Shown: in pieces, positions 18,157 through 26,824 of the stretch
How the letters are laid out: the number at the start of each line of letters is the position of its first letter
Position numbering within the stretch: the stretch's first letter is position 1
Assembly: GCA_029239975.1 (NCBI GenBank)
Contig: JARBTX010000027.1
Location: 1-44,845 of the forward strand
From: Anaerocolumna sp.
GTDB taxonomy: Bacteria; Bacillota; Clostridia; Lachnospirales; Lachnospiraceae
DNA length: 44,845 nt
Reading direction: 5' to 3'
Program-made: the position numbers and the translations under genes
Notes under the pieces: model-generated
What the model was told of the DNA's origin: nothing
The model's input: the letters and a program-made list of their open reading frames with translations, nothing else
Database searches by the model: none

Positions 18157-20016
18157 ATGAATTGTGCGATAGTTGGATGTGGTGCAATTGCGTATATGCA
18201 TGCGAAAGTGCTTCAATCCATTCATGATTGTAACTTGGTTGCTGTAGCAGATATCAAGTTAGAAAAGGCAATAGAGTTAGCAAAAGAGTTTGGTTCTTCT
18301 GATTGTAAAACCTATTCTTCTTTGGAAGAAATGTTACAAAAGGATCAAATTGACGTATTACATATCTGTACACCACATTATTTGCATGTTCCGATGGCAA
18401 TCTATGGGATGGAACGTGGAATTCGTGTGTTTATGGAGAAGCCACCAGCAATATCCAGAGAGCAATTTAAATTACTAGAAGAGACAGAAAATAATAAATT
18501 ACTTGGTATTTGTTTTCAGAATCGGTATAACGAGAGTGTAAAAGCGGTAAAAGAAATGTTAGCTGATCCTAGTACTGGTAAGATTAAAGGGGCAAGAGCA
18601 TTTGTTACCTGGACCCGTTCTAAAGAATATTATGATGAAAGTGGATGGAGAGGAAGCTTCATTACAGAAGGTGGTGGAGCATTAATCAATCAGTCTATTC
18701 ATACATTGGATTTATTAGTTCAATTTGTAGGTAAACCAATCTGGACAGAAAGCACAATGATGAATCATCATCTTAAGAATACAATCCAAGTAGAAGACAC
18801 CGTAGAAGCGTATATGGAGTTTGAAAAAGGTCCTGTGTTATTTTATGCAACAACTGCTTATAGCAGTAATTCTCCTGTATTTATTGAAATAGAATGTGAG
18901 AATATTACCATTCGTATGGAAGACTCTTTTGTCACAAGGATTTATCCGGATGGGCATAGAGAAAACCTTGAATTTTATAAAGGTTTTACCATAGGAAAAG
19001 ATTACTGGGGAACTGGTCACACTGCTTGTATTACGGATTATTATGAATGTCTTAAGACGAATGGAATTTTTTCTATTGGTTTAGAACAGGTGAAAGATAC
19101 CTTTACGTTGATGATGGATATCTACGAATCAGCAAAAGAAAAAAGGTTAATACAATTTGATAAGTCAGAAAAATTGTCTGGGTTTGCAGATGAAATCGAT
19201 GCGGATTTTGATAAACAAATCGAAGTATTGCATGAATGTAACATTTCCTACATGGAACTTAGAAGCGCTTATGGTAAAAATATTAGTGAGTACACATTAG
19301 AGGAAGCAAAAGAACTAAAAGCAAAACTTGACAGAGAAAAAATAAAGGTTTCTTCTATAGGTTCACCTATAGGTAAGGTTAATATCTTAGATGATTTTGA
19401 AGAACATTTTAAGTTATTCCGTCATGTAGTTGATTTAGCAAAATTATTTGATACAGAGCTTATCCGAATTTTTAGCTTTTATATACCAAAAGGTAACATA
19501 GCAGAAAACTATAAAATGCTAGTGATAGAACGTCTAAGTCGTATGATTTATTATGCAAAAGATCATGGTATCACCCTTCTTCATGAAAATGAAAAGGGAA
19601 TCTATGGTGATACATTCACTCGCTGCAAAGAAATAATGGATGCATTATATTGTGAGAATTTTAAAGCAATTTTTGATTTTGCAAACTTTGTACAATGTAA
19701 TCAAAATACCTTAGAAGCATTTAAGATTCTAAGACCATTTATTGCATATATACACATTAAAGATGCAAAAAAAGATTCACATCTTGTTGTTCCAGCTGGT
19801 CTTGGAGATGGTCATATTGCAGATATTGTGCGAATCTTAAATAATGAACAATACGATGGATTCTATAGTATAGAACCACATTTAATGGAGTTTGTAGGGC
19901 TAAAGGCTTTAGAAAAGGAAGATGAGAAAAGCAATATTAGTGGAGAGATAAGTGACGGAAGAAGTGCATTTATTACAGCGTATAGAGCTTTTGTTGAGTT
20001 ACTTCCGAAGAGATAA
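18157..20016 (+). CDS. Fusion of Gfo/Idh/MocA oxidoreductase and TIM-barrel sugar isomerase
   Basis: 619 residues, two enzymes in one chain with no frameshift visible. Residues 1-~335 are a complete Gfo/Idh oxidoreductase: AIVGCGAIAYMHA for NAD(P), MEKPPAIS as the EKP motif, and GGGALINQSIHTLDLL with the substrate His. Residues ~340-619 start with LSGFADEIDADFDKQIEVL and form a xylose-isomerase-like barrel with likely metal ligands in HENE (476-479), Asp507 (IFDFANF), His533 (YIHIKDAK) and Glu573 (YSIEPHL). Joining the two strongly suggests consecutive steps on one substrate. The message is probably shared with 15645 and 17098. Ribosome site TTAGGAGTAAAGGT. Confidence 0.9.
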   Translation: MNCAIVGCGAIAYMHAKVLQSIHDCNLVAVADIKLEKAIELAKEFGSSDCKTYSSLEEMLQKDQIDVLHICTPHYLHVPMAIYGMERGIRVFMEKPPAISREQFKLLEETENNKLLGICFQNRYNESVKAVKEMLADPSTGKIKGARAFVTWTRSKEYYDESGWRGSFITEGGGALINQSIHTLDLLVQFVGKPIWTESTMMNHHLKNTIQVEDTVEAYMEFEKGPVLFYATTAYSSNSPVFIEIECENITIRMEDSFVTRIYPDGHRENLEFYKGFTIGKDYWGTGHTACITDYYECLKTNGIFSIGLEQVKDTFTLMMDIYESAKEKRLIQFDKSEKLSGFADEIDADFDKQIEVLHECNISYMELRSAYGKNISEYTLEEAKELKAKLDREKIKVSSIGSPIGKVNILDDFEEHFKLFRHVVDLAKLFDTELIRIFSFYIPKGNIAENYKMLVIERLSRMIYYAKDHGITLLHENEKGIYGDTFTRCKEIMDALYCENFKAIFDFANFVQCNQNTLEAFKILRPFIAYIHIKDAKKDSHLVVPAGLGDGHIADIVRILNNEQYDGFYSIEPHLMEFVGLKALEKEDEKSNISGEISDGRSAFITAYRAFVELLPKR

Positions 20017-20034
20017 ATGAAAAGAATGTTATGT

Positions 20035-20076
20035 AACCCTTTATATAGATGAATGTGATTATCTAAATAAAGGGTT
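20035..20076 (+). terminator. Likely terminator of the oxidoreductase/isomerase operon
   Basis: AACCCTTTATATAGAT (20035-20050) pairs with ATCTAAATAAAGGGTT (20061-20076) at all but one position. The T run after it is poor, so efficiency is uncertain. Confidence 0.6.
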
Positions 20077-20189
20077 TAAGTTTGTTCTATTTGTATTTGA
20101 CCATTGCTGTTATTGCCTTACTTACTATCATTATTTGGTTATTACTATTATGGTTAGCAGGAAAGGTTTATGAGAAAATTAAATATTAA
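20067..20189 (+). pseudogene. Remnant of a membrane-protein C-terminus
   Basis: The frame from 20067 to the TAA at 20187-20189 encodes about 40 residues without a usable ATG. It contains a strongly hydrophobic segment (IAVIALLTIIIWLLLLWLAG) followed by the basic tail KVYEKIKY. This looks like the last helix of a permease rather than chance sequence. It may be a leftover of a deleted gene, or a very small membrane peptide started at TTG (20091 or 20097). No ribosome site supports the second idea. Confidence 0.4.
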
Positions 20190-20203
20190 AATTAATATTT
20201 CCC

Positions 20204-20231
20204 TTGCAAATTTTAATTCTATTGTTATAAT
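20204..20231 (+). promoter_or_regulatory. Promoter of the XRE-cupin regulator gene
   Basis: TTGCAA at 20204-20209, 16-bp spacer, TATAAT at 20226-20231. Confidence 0.6.
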
Positions 20232-20245
20232 ATTAAACAACCAAA

Positions 20246-20259
20246 TGCGTTAAAACGCA
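20246..20259. promoter_or_regulatory. Perfect palindrome, candidate operator of the XRE-cupin regulator
   Basis: TGCGTTAAAACGCA is a perfect inverted repeat placed 15 bp after the -10 box and 30 bp before the regulator's start codon, where a bound repressor would block its own transcription. A similar half-site CGCACAA also lies inside the spacer of the promoter at 20859-20887 (bases 20871-20877). Confidence 0.5.
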
Positions 20260-20288
20260 CAAGGTAATTTTACTGGTGGTGAACACTT

Positions 20289-20840
20289 ATGGAATATATA
20301 ACAAAAAATGTGGCGAGAAATCTAAAACGTATCAGAAAATCAAGAAAAATGAGCCTTGATGTTGTTGCAGAACAAACTGGAATTAGTAAAAGTATGCTAG
20401 GCCAAATTGAACGTGAAGAATCTGTTCCAACTATAGAAACTTTAGGTAAAATCGTTAGTGGATTACGGGTTTCTTTTACTTCTTTAGTAAGTGCAGATAA
20501 AGCAGATACTATTTTAATTACCAAAGATGAGTTAATGCCATCAAAGGACATACCAGGTGAATATAAGGTTTATGAGTATTTTCCTTATGAAGAAGATCGA
20601 AATTTTGAAATATATATGATGGAAATAGAACCAGGTGCAAGTTATTCATCTGGTGGACACGGTGAGAATACGTATGAATACCTAACTGTATTTTCTGGAG
20701 TTTTGACCTTGGAGATGGAAGGAAAGACCTATGAAATTAAGGCGGATAATTCCATTAGATTTCCTACCTTGTGTGATCACACTTATTCTAATTTGGGGCA
20801 AGAGATTACCAAATTTAGTATCACTTTTACATGGGATTAA
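20289..20840 (+). CDS. XRE-family regulator with C-terminal cupin
   Basis: 183 residues: a helix-turn-helix of the Cro/C1 type at 8-62 (LKRIRKSRKMSLDVVAEQTGISKSMLGQIE) and a single cupin domain at about 95-183 (IEPGASYSSGGHGENTYEYLTVFSGVLTLEMEGKTYEI). This plan is shared with PuuR and related regulators that sense polyamines or amino acids. Lying just upstream of P-II, potABCD and putrescine-degrading genes, it is the natural candidate regulator of that cluster. Ribosome site GGTGGTGA. Confidence 0.9.
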   Translation: MEYITKNVARNLKRIRKSRKMSLDVVAEQTGISKSMLGQIEREESVPTIETLGKIVSGLRVSFTSLVSADKADTILITKDELMPSKDIPGEYKVYEYFPYEEDRNFEIYMMEIEPGASYSSGGHGENTYEYLTVFSGVLTLEMEGKTYEIKADNSIRFPTLCDHTYSNLGQEITKFSITFTWD

Positions 20841-20858
20841 AAATTTTAAAAATAATTA

Positions 20859-20887
20859 TTGACAATATAGCGCACAAATGATATAGT
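20859..20887 (+). promoter_or_regulatory. Strong promoter of the P-II/polyamine cluster
   Basis: TTGACA at 20859-20864, 17-bp spacer, TATAGT at 20882-20887. The spacer contains CGCACAA, a half-site also present in the palindrome before the XRE-cupin gene. Confidence 0.8.
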
Positions 20888-20973
20888 ATCAACAATAAAA
20901 TGAAATCAAATAAATGAAGCAAGATAGTTTGTTATTTTTATCCGGATTTTATAAATGATTAATTGAAACAAAT

Positions 20974-21026
20974 GCGTTTAAGTAGATGGCAGTGAGAAAC
21001 TGCGAATCTCTTAAGCGCTTTTTTTT
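20974..21026 (+). terminator. Leader hairpin with T run before the P-II gene (possible attenuator)
   Basis: GCGTTTAAG (20974-20982) pairs with CTTAAGCGC (21010-21018), with a nested GCAGT/ACTGC hairpin (20989-20993, 20999-21003), followed by eight T. It lies between the promoter at 20859 and the P-II start at 21050, so it would stop most transcripts before the gene unless something prevents it folding. A ~80-base leader lies upstream and could hold an alternative fold; I recognise no known riboswitch there. Confidence 0.7.
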
Positions 21027-21049
21027 ATCTTAATAAGGAGGATATTATT

Positions 21050-21394
21050 ATGAAAGAATTAACTATGTATATTAAACCAGAGAAATTAGAAGTAGTGAAG
21101 AATATACTTCAAAAGTTAGGTTGTGGTGGTATGTCAGTTATGAGTATTATGGGATGTGGTATTCAGTTGGGCGAAACCAATGCAGTTGATTTTAAAGGCC
21201 TTAGGACTAATATAAATCTAATACCAAAGATAAAAATAGAAGCTGTGGTAAAAGATGAGTTAGTAGAAGATATTCTCTTAGAAATCAGAGATAAAGTAGC
21301 GACTGGAACTGTTGGTGATGGTAAGGTGATTGTAAAGAATGTAGAAGATGTAATGAGAATACGCACTGGTGAACGTGGAACAGATGCAATATAA
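21050..21394 (+). CDS. P-II family nitrogen regulatory protein
   Basis: 114 residues, a full-length P-II trimer-forming signal protein that binds ATP/ADP and 2-oxoglutarate. The B-loop TGTVGDGKV and C-loop RIRTGERG are intact. The T-loop (about 37-58) is two residues longer than in E. coli GlnB and has Thr53 where the uridylylated Tyr51 would be, so control by uridylylation is unlikely. Ribosome site AAGGAGG. P-II genes usually sit beside amtB; here it lies before potABCD, suggesting it links nitrogen status to polyamine uptake or its regulation. That link is inferred. Confidence 0.9.
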   Translation: MKELTMYIKPEKLEVVKNILQKLGCGGMSVMSIMGCGIQLGETNAVDFKGLRTNINLIPKIKIEAVVKDELVEDILLEIRDKVATGTVGDGKVIVKNVEDVMRIRTGERGTDAI

Positions 21395-21401
21395 GCAAAG
21401 G

Positions 21402-21430
21402 GGCTGACGATAATTTCGTCGGTCTTTTTT
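21402..21430 (+). terminator. Terminator after the P-II gene
   Basis: GGCTGACGA pairs with TCGTCGGTC (two G-U pairs) around a short loop and is followed by six T. It should limit read-through from P-II into potA. Confidence 0.75.
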
Positions 21431-21439
21431 ATTGTATAA

Positions 21440-21499
21440 GAAATGAAAAGCTTGCAAACAAACGTAGATCGTTTGCAAAGGGAACTCTTTGATCATTTC
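21440..21499 (+). promoter_or_regulatory. Structured leader upstream of potA
   Basis: An outer stem GAAATGA (21440-21446) with TCATTTC (21493-21499) encloses two hairpins, CTTGCAAAC/GTTTGCAAAG and CAAAG/CTTTG, a three-way-junction-like shape. It directly follows the P-II terminator and precedes the potA ribosome site. No named riboswitch class is recognised; the second hairpin can pair alternatively with the first. Confidence 0.4.
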
Positions 21500-21533
21500 A
21501 TAAAATATTCTAGCAGATTGGAGTGATAACAGG

Positions 21534-22664
21534 ATGGAGAATCGAAAAGCAATTGTTGAGATGAAAAACATCAATAAAGTCTATGGGGAGAATCATGTAG
21601 TACATGATTTAGACTTAACCATATATGAAGGCGAATTTCTAACAATGCTAGGACCGTCAGGTTGTGGTAAAACTACTCTTCTTCGAATGATAGGGGGATT
21701 TGAAGAGCCTACGGATGGGCAGATAGTAATCGAGGGAGAAAGAGTGGAGAATAAAGAACCCTTCGAGCGTAATGTAAATACGGTATTTCAAAGCTATGCT
21801 TTATTTCCACATATGAATATATTTAATAATATTGCTTATGGGTTAAAGATTAAAAAGAAAAGCAAGGCTGAAATCAAAGAAAGAGTAGAAACTATGCTTA
21901 AGTTGGTCCAGCTAAATGGATTTGAAAAACGCTACCCAAGTCAATTGTCCGGTGGACAAAAGCAAAGAGTAGCAATTGCTAGAGCATTAATTAATAATCC
22001 CAAAGTGTTATTGTTAGATGAACCACTAGGTGCCTTAGATTTAAAGCTTCGTAAAGAAATGCAAATGGAGCTTAAAAATCTGCAAAAACAACTAGGAATA
22101 ACCTTTATTTATGTTACTCACGACCAAGAGGAAGCATTAACCATGAGTGATCGAATCGCAATTATGAACAAAGGATATTTAGATCAATTAGGTACACCAG
22201 AAGAAGTTTATGAAAAACCATCTACCAAGTTTGTGGCAGATTTTATTGGCGAATCAAATATATTTGATGCTACGGTTGTTGATGTAATTGATAATGTAGT
22301 GAATCTTGCTTTTGAAGTTGGTAATGCAGAAGCATTACTAAATCCAGCAAATACGTATTACTACAATGAATTTGTTTATGTTAGTGTTAGACCAGAGAAT
22401 ACACTATTTGCTAAGAATCCAGTTGATGGATTTCATATCGTAGGTGTTGTAAAGGAACAAATTTATATAGGAAATATCATAAAGAGTAATGTTGTTATCG
22501 CCAATGGGCAGATTGTAAAGATTAGTAGATTAGATGTTAGTGTTTCACCTAAAGTCGGGGAAACAATCTATCTCTATTGGAAATTAGAAGACGTGGTGAT
22601 TATGAAATCCAGAGCACACCAGATTCATAGTGTAATAGATAATGCATATCTAGGAGGTGCTTAG
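21534..22664 (+). CDS. potA: Spermidine/putrescine ABC transporter ATPase
   Basis: 376 residues. Walker A is [12 protein letters not shown], signature [15 protein letters not shown], Walker [13 protein letters not shown], followed by the C-terminal OB-like (TOBE) domain ([13 protein letters not shown]). Energises import by the PotB-PotC permease. Ribosome site TTGGAGTG. It ends directly against potB with no gap. Assigned to polyamines rather than other PotA-like uses because the four pot genes are complete and are followed by putrescine catabolism. Confidence 0.93.
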   Translation: MENRKAIVEMKNINKVYGENHVVHDLDLTIYEGEFLTMLGPSGCGKTTLLRMIGGFEEPTDGQIVIEGERVENKEPFERNVNTVFQSYALFPHMNIFNNIAYGLKIKKKSKAEIKERVETMLKLVQLNGFEKRYPSQLSGGQKQRVAIARALINNPKVLLLDEPLGALDLKLRKEMQMELKNLQKQLGITFIYVTHDQEEALTMSDRIAIMNKGYLDQLGTPEEVYEKPSTKFVADFIGESNIFDATVVDVIDNVVNLAFEVGNAEALLNPANTYYYNEFVYVSVRPENTLFAKNPVDGFHIVGVVKEQIYIGNIIKSNVVIANGQIVKISRLDVSVSPKVGETIYLYWKLEDVVIMKSRAHQIHSVIDNAYLGGA

Positions 22665-23543
22665 ATGGGAAATGGTCATTCAAGTTATGTTAGAAGAAAC
22701 AAAGTAGTTCCGTTATTAACAACGGTTTCACCGGTTGCAATATGGCTTTTTTTATTAGTTGCTGCTCCACTTTTTTATGTTTTATTCTTAAGCTTTTTAT
22801 CAACAGACGGTTATAAAGTTGTATTTCATTTTACACTTGATAACTATAAGAACTTGTTAAATCCAACTTACTTAGAAATATACAGGAATTCATTTTTTAT
22901 CGCATTACTAACCACAGTAATATGTATTGTTCTTGGGTATCCATTTGCTTACGAAATGGCAAAAGCTGCAAAGAGAAAAAAGACATTAATGATAATCTTG
23001 CTTATGGTGCCCTTTTGGACCAATTCTCTAATTCGTTTAAATGGATGGAAGACATTACTTGGTAAAACTGGAATGTTGAACTCTTTTTTGTTACAGATTG
23101 GGCTTATTGACCAACCGATAGAGATTCTTTATACAAGGGGAGCAGTGTTACTCGGTATGGTGTATACCTTAATCCCATACATGATTCTTCCACTTTTTGC
23201 TTCCATTGATAAATTAGACAAAAGTTTAATAGAAGCTTCGAAAGACTTGGGAGCAAATAAAACAAAAACGTTCCTGCATGTTACATTGCCACTTACTTTC
23301 TCAGGAATATTTTCCGGAACGATAATGATATTTATCCCTTGTTTAGGTTATTTCTTTGTATCAGATATTATGGGTGGCGGAAAATCTCAATTAATTGGTA
23401 ACTTAATTGAGAATCAATTTAAAGCAGCAAATAATTGGCCATTAGGTGCTTCACTTTCTATGTTACTTATTTTCTTAATACTCATAATTGTAACTGTTTA
23501 TAAGAAAAGTGGTGGGAAGATAGACGATTTGGGGGTGATATAA
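22665..23543 (+). CDS. potB: Spermidine/putrescine ABC transporter permease
   Basis: 292 residues, six predicted membrane helices. The EAA loop is LIEASKDLGANKTKTFLHVTLPLTFSG, and the segment PFWTNSLIRLNGWKTLLG is typical of PotB. Its ATG follows the potA stop immediately, with AGGAGGTGCTTAG as ribosome site inside potA. Confidence 0.93.
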   Translation: MGNGHSSYVRRNKVVPLLTTVSPVAIWLFLLVAAPLFYVLFLSFLSTDGYKVVFHFTLDNYKNLLNPTYLEIYRNSFFIALLTTVICIVLGYPFAYEMAKAAKRKKTLMIILLMVPFWTNSLIRLNGWKTLLGKTGMLNSFLLQIGLIDQPIEILYTRGAVLLGMVYTLIPYMILPLFASIDKLDKSLIEASKDLGANKTKTFLHVTLPLTFSGIFSGTIMIFIPCLGYFFVSDIMGGGKSQLIGNLIENQFKAANNWPLGASLSMLLIFLILIIVTVYKKSGGKIDDLGVI

Positions 23544-24329
23544 ATGAAAATAAGGAAAGTTCGAATAGGGAATGTAATATCAAAGATTTATACTTATATG
23601 ATATACGCATTTTTGTATCTCCCAATATTAGTAGTTGTTCTTTTTTCCTTTAATAGATCCAAACGAAATATAGTATTTGAAGGTTTTACAACAGATTGGT
23701 ACTTAAAATTATTTAAGAATGATTCCTTATTACATGCTTATGGTAATACCCTTTTTGTTGGACTCTTTAGTACTATCATTGCAACGGTAATAGGAACTCT
23801 AGCATCGTATGGTATGCATAAATACAAATTTAGAGGAAAATCAATTATTGATATGCTTTTATATATTCCAGTTGTTATTCCAGAAATCGTACTTGGTATT
23901 TCATTATTAGCAATCTTTAATCTATCAAATATACCAATGGGAATAACCACACTAATCATTGCACATGCAACATTTAGTATACCGTTTGTTGTATTTACTG
24001 TAAATGCTAGATTAGCTGGTTTTGATCCTTCTGTGGAAGAAGCGGCAATGGATTTAGGTGCAGGAAGACGAAAGACATTTTTTACAGTTACCTTACCAAT
24101 TATTTTTCCAGGTGTGTTATCCGGAGCTTTTTTAGCTTTTACCTTATCCATTGATGATATTATTATAAGTTTCTTTACCACTGGACCTGGTAGCAACACA
24201 TTTCCACTAAAGGTTATGGAGCTAACAAAAACGGGGGTAACTCCAGATGTATATGCATTAACAACTTTAGTATTAATCGTAACAATTGTTGTTGTAATTT
24301 TTACACAAAGAGAGAAGAAAACAGTCTAA
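23544..24329 (+). CDS. potC: Spermidine/putrescine ABC transporter permease
   Basis: 261 residues with six helices. The EAA loop is VEEAAMDLGAGRRKTFFTVTLPIIFPG; YIPVVIPEIVLGISLL and SIDDIIISFFTTGPGSNTFP are PotC hallmarks. It begins at the base after the potB stop, with GGGGGTGATATAA as ribosome site. Confidence 0.93.
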   Translation: MKIRKVRIGNVISKIYTYMIYAFLYLPILVVVLFSFNRSKRNIVFEGFTTDWYLKLFKNDSLLHAYGNTLFVGLFSTIIATVIGTLASYGMHKYKFRGKSIIDMLLYIPVVIPEIVLGISLLAIFNLSNIPMGITTLIIAHATFSIPFVVFTVNARLAGFDPSVEEAAMDLGAGRRKTFFTVTLPIIFPGVLSGAFLAFTLSIDDIIISFFTTGPGSNTFPLKVMELTKTGVTPDVYALTTLVLIVTIVVVIFTQREKKTV

Positions 24330-24348
24330 TAAAAAAGGAGCGAGAAGT

Positions 24349-25401
24349 ATGAAGAAAATGAAATCAATCGTGTTTTTAATGGTTTGCACAGTTATTGCGT
24401 TCGGTTTATCAGGGTGTAGTGGGGGAAATAAAAATGGAACCTTAAATTTATTTATGTGGACAGAATATATTCCTGATTCTGTCATCGAAGGCTTTGAGAA
24501 AGAAACTGGAATTAAGGTGGAGATGCAAACCTATTCTAATAATGAAGAAATGCTTGCAAAAGTACAAGGAAGTAATAAAGGTGCATATGACATTGTATGT
24601 CCTAGTGATTATATGGTTGAGAATATGATATCTAGAGACTTGTTATTGGAATTAGATAAATCCAAACTTACGAACTTAGGAAATTTAGATGAAGCTTATT
24701 TAAATCCCAGCTATGATAAAGACAATAAACACTCCATACCTTATATGGGTGGTGCAGGGTTAATTATCTATAATAAAAATATGGTTCCAGAAGGAGCTGA
24801 TTTTACAGATTACAATGAATTGTTTAAACCAGATTATGAGAATTCCATTGTTGTATTAGACGATTTTAGATCCATCATTGGAATCACGGCGTTAAGTATG
24901 GATTATAGTTTTAATGAAACAGATTCTACAAAATTAAATGAGATAAAAGATAAAATGCTTACGTTAAAGCCAAACATTAAAAGTTTTGACAGCGATTCAC
25001 CAAAGACTCTTATGATCACAGAAGAAACTGCAGTTGGTTTAATGTGGAGTGGGGAAGCTGCCCTTGCTTTATCTGAAAATGAAAATCTTGAAATTGCATT
25101 TCCGAAAAAGGGTATGTATCTATTTTTAGATAACTTATGTATCACAAAAGAAGCCAAGAATGCAGAGAACGCATATAAGTTTATTGATTATGTATTAAAG
25201 GCAGAAGTGAATAAAGAAATATCCAGTGAATTTCCATATCTTAACCCAAATAAAGCTGGAGTGGCTTTAATGGATGATGCTTATAAAAATAATAAAGCAA
25301 TCTGTATTCCAGCAGATGAAATCAAAAAAGGGTTTTATGTGCAAAACATAGGTAAAACAGTGGATACTTACAGTGAAATTTGGGCTGAGTTTACGAAATA
25401 A
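24349..25401 (+). CDS. potD: Spermidine/putrescine-binding lipoprotein
   Basis: 350 residues, signal peptide with lipobox LSGC (lipidated Cys23). The mature part starts LNLFMWTEYIPDSVIEGFEKETGIKV, the standard PotD/PotF opening, and includes YDIVCPSDYMVENMI and the long PYMGGAGLIIYNKNMVPEG segment that line the polyamine pocket. Nineteen bases separate it from potC; ribosome site AAAAGGAGCGAGAAGT. Whether it prefers putrescine or spermidine cannot be told, but the catabolic genes favour putrescine. Confidence 0.92.
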   Translation: MKKMKSIVFLMVCTVIAFGLSGCSGGNKNGTLNLFMWTEYIPDSVIEGFEKETGIKVEMQTYSNNEEMLAKVQGSNKGAYDIVCPSDYMVENMISRDLLLELDKSKLTNLGNLDEAYLNPSYDKDNKHSIPYMGGAGLIIYNKNMVPEGADFTDYNELFKPDYENSIVVLDDFRSIIGITALSMDYSFNETDSTKLNEIKDKMLTLKPNIKSFDSDSPKTLMITEETAVGLMWSGEAALALSENENLEIAFPKKGMYLFLDNLCITKEAKNAENAYKFIDYVLKAEVNKEISSEFPYLNPNKAGVALMDDAYKNNKAICIPADEIKKGFYVQNIGKTVDTYSEIWAEFTK

Positions 25402-25450
25402 TAAGTGTGCTGATGCTAAGAAAACAGTATTTCGGCAGTTGGAGGATAAT

Positions 25451-26824
25451 ATGACAAAGAAAGAGAATGTAATCAAAGACTTAGAAAAAGTTATTAAATT
25501 TATTCATAGTGATGAATTAACAGATGCAGAAAAAAAAGAAATAACGGAAGAAACCGTTTCTTATTTTGATACGTATGTAAGCCCAGGTTGGTTAAAATAC
25601 AGAAAATCAGTATCTACTAACGCTGCAGTTGTAGAGTGGAAGGATTATGGGGCGTATTGTACTGGATTATACGGGGAAGAGTTTATTGATTGTTTAGGTG
25701 GCTTTGGAATTTATACTTGTGGACATAGAAATCCTGAAATTATTGATACGGTAAAAGCTCAATTAGAACATCAAGCCTTACACTCTCAAGAATTATTAGA
25801 CCCGCTAAGAGGTTATTTAGCAAAAGCGGTAGCTGATATTACACCTGGTGATTTAGAAAAGTGTTTCTTTACCAATGGTGGAGCAGAAGCAGTTGAAATG
25901 GCTTTAAAACTTGCCAGAATCGCAACTGGTGGAAAGTGGTTTATCTCAACTGTTGGAGCATTTCATGGAAAATCCATGGGTGCAGTATCCATGGGTGGTA
26001 AAGGAACCTACCGAGTTCCTTATGCACCAATGGTACAACAAGTTCAACATGTGGAATATGGGAATGCAACCGATTTAAGAAAAGCAATTAAAAATCTTCA
26101 TACCGTTGGAGAAAGCGTAGCGGCAGTAATTCTTGAGCCTATTCAAGGAGAGGCAGGAATTATTGTTCCCCCAGCTGGTTATTTAAAAGAAGTTAGAGAA
26201 ATTTGTGATGAATACCATGTAGCTTTAATTTTTGATGAAATACAAACTGGAATGGGTAGAACTGGCACTATGTTTCGTTGTGAAGCAGAAGGCGTAACAC
26301 CAGACATTCTAACGTTTGGTAAAGCATTTGGTGGTGGAATACTACCGATTACCGGTATTATCTGTAGACCACATATGTGGACAGAACAATTAATTGAAAA
26401 TCCATGGCTTCTTGGTTCTCCGACCTTTGGTGGTAATCCACTAGCTTGTTCCGCTGCTATTGCTACTATAAAATACATGCTTGAACATGACATTCCAAAA
26501 CAATGTGCAGAAAAAGGTGAATATCTACTAAAAGGACTGAAAGACTTAGCAAAAAAATTCCCTACTGTGATTTCCGATGTTAGGGGTATTGGTTTAATGA
26601 TAGGGTTAGAGTTTGTTACCAGTGATATTGGATATTCCGTTGCAAAGGGAATGTTTGCTCGTAGAGTAATGACAGCAGGAACCTTAGTGAATTCTAAATG
26701 TATTCGATTTGAACCGGCAGCAGTAATAACCTATGACGATATAGATCAAGTGTTAGCTAGATTAGAAGAAGCTTTGGATGATACGAAATTAGAATTTAAT
26801 TTAGGCAATTGCGAAACTCTTTAG
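25451..26824 (+). CDS. patA: Putrescine aminotransferase with element-derived C-terminus
   Basis: 457 residues, class-III PLP aminotransferase close to E. coli PatA/YgjG along its whole length (VSPGWLKYRKSV, FIDCLGGFGIYTCGHRNP, LHSQELLDPLR, GAFHGKSMGAVS, EIQTGMGRTG). Lys291 in FGKAFGGG is the PLP lysine. It moves an amino group from putrescine to 2-oxoglutarate, giving 4-aminobutanal. Start at 25451 follows TTGGAGGATAAT. The last six residues (GNCETL) and the TAG come from the inserted palindromic element; removing the insertion restores a stop right after LEFNL. The catalytic core is untouched, so the enzyme is expected to work. Confidence 0.93.
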   Translation: MTKKENVIKDLEKVIKFIHSDELTDAEKKEITEETVSYFDTYVSPGWLKYRKSVSTNAAVVEWKDYGAYCTGLYGEEFIDCLGGFGIYTCGHRNPEIIDTVKAQLEHQALHSQELLDPLRGYLAKAVADITPGDLEKCFFTNGGAEAVEMALKLARIATGGKWFISTVGAFHGKSMGAVSMGGKGTYRVPYAPMVQQVQHVEYGNATDLRKAIKNLHTVGESVAAVILEPIQGEAGIIVPPAGYLKEVREICDEYHVALIFDEIQTGMGRTGTMFRCEAEGVTPDILTFGKAFGGGILPITGIICRPHMWTEQLIENPWLLGSPTFGGNPLACSAAIATIKYMLEHDIPKQCAEKGEYLLKGLKDLAKKFPTVISDVRGIGLMIGLEFVTSDIGYSVAKGMFARRVMTAGTLVNSKCIRFEPAAVITYDDIDQVLARLEEALDDTKLEFNLGNCETL

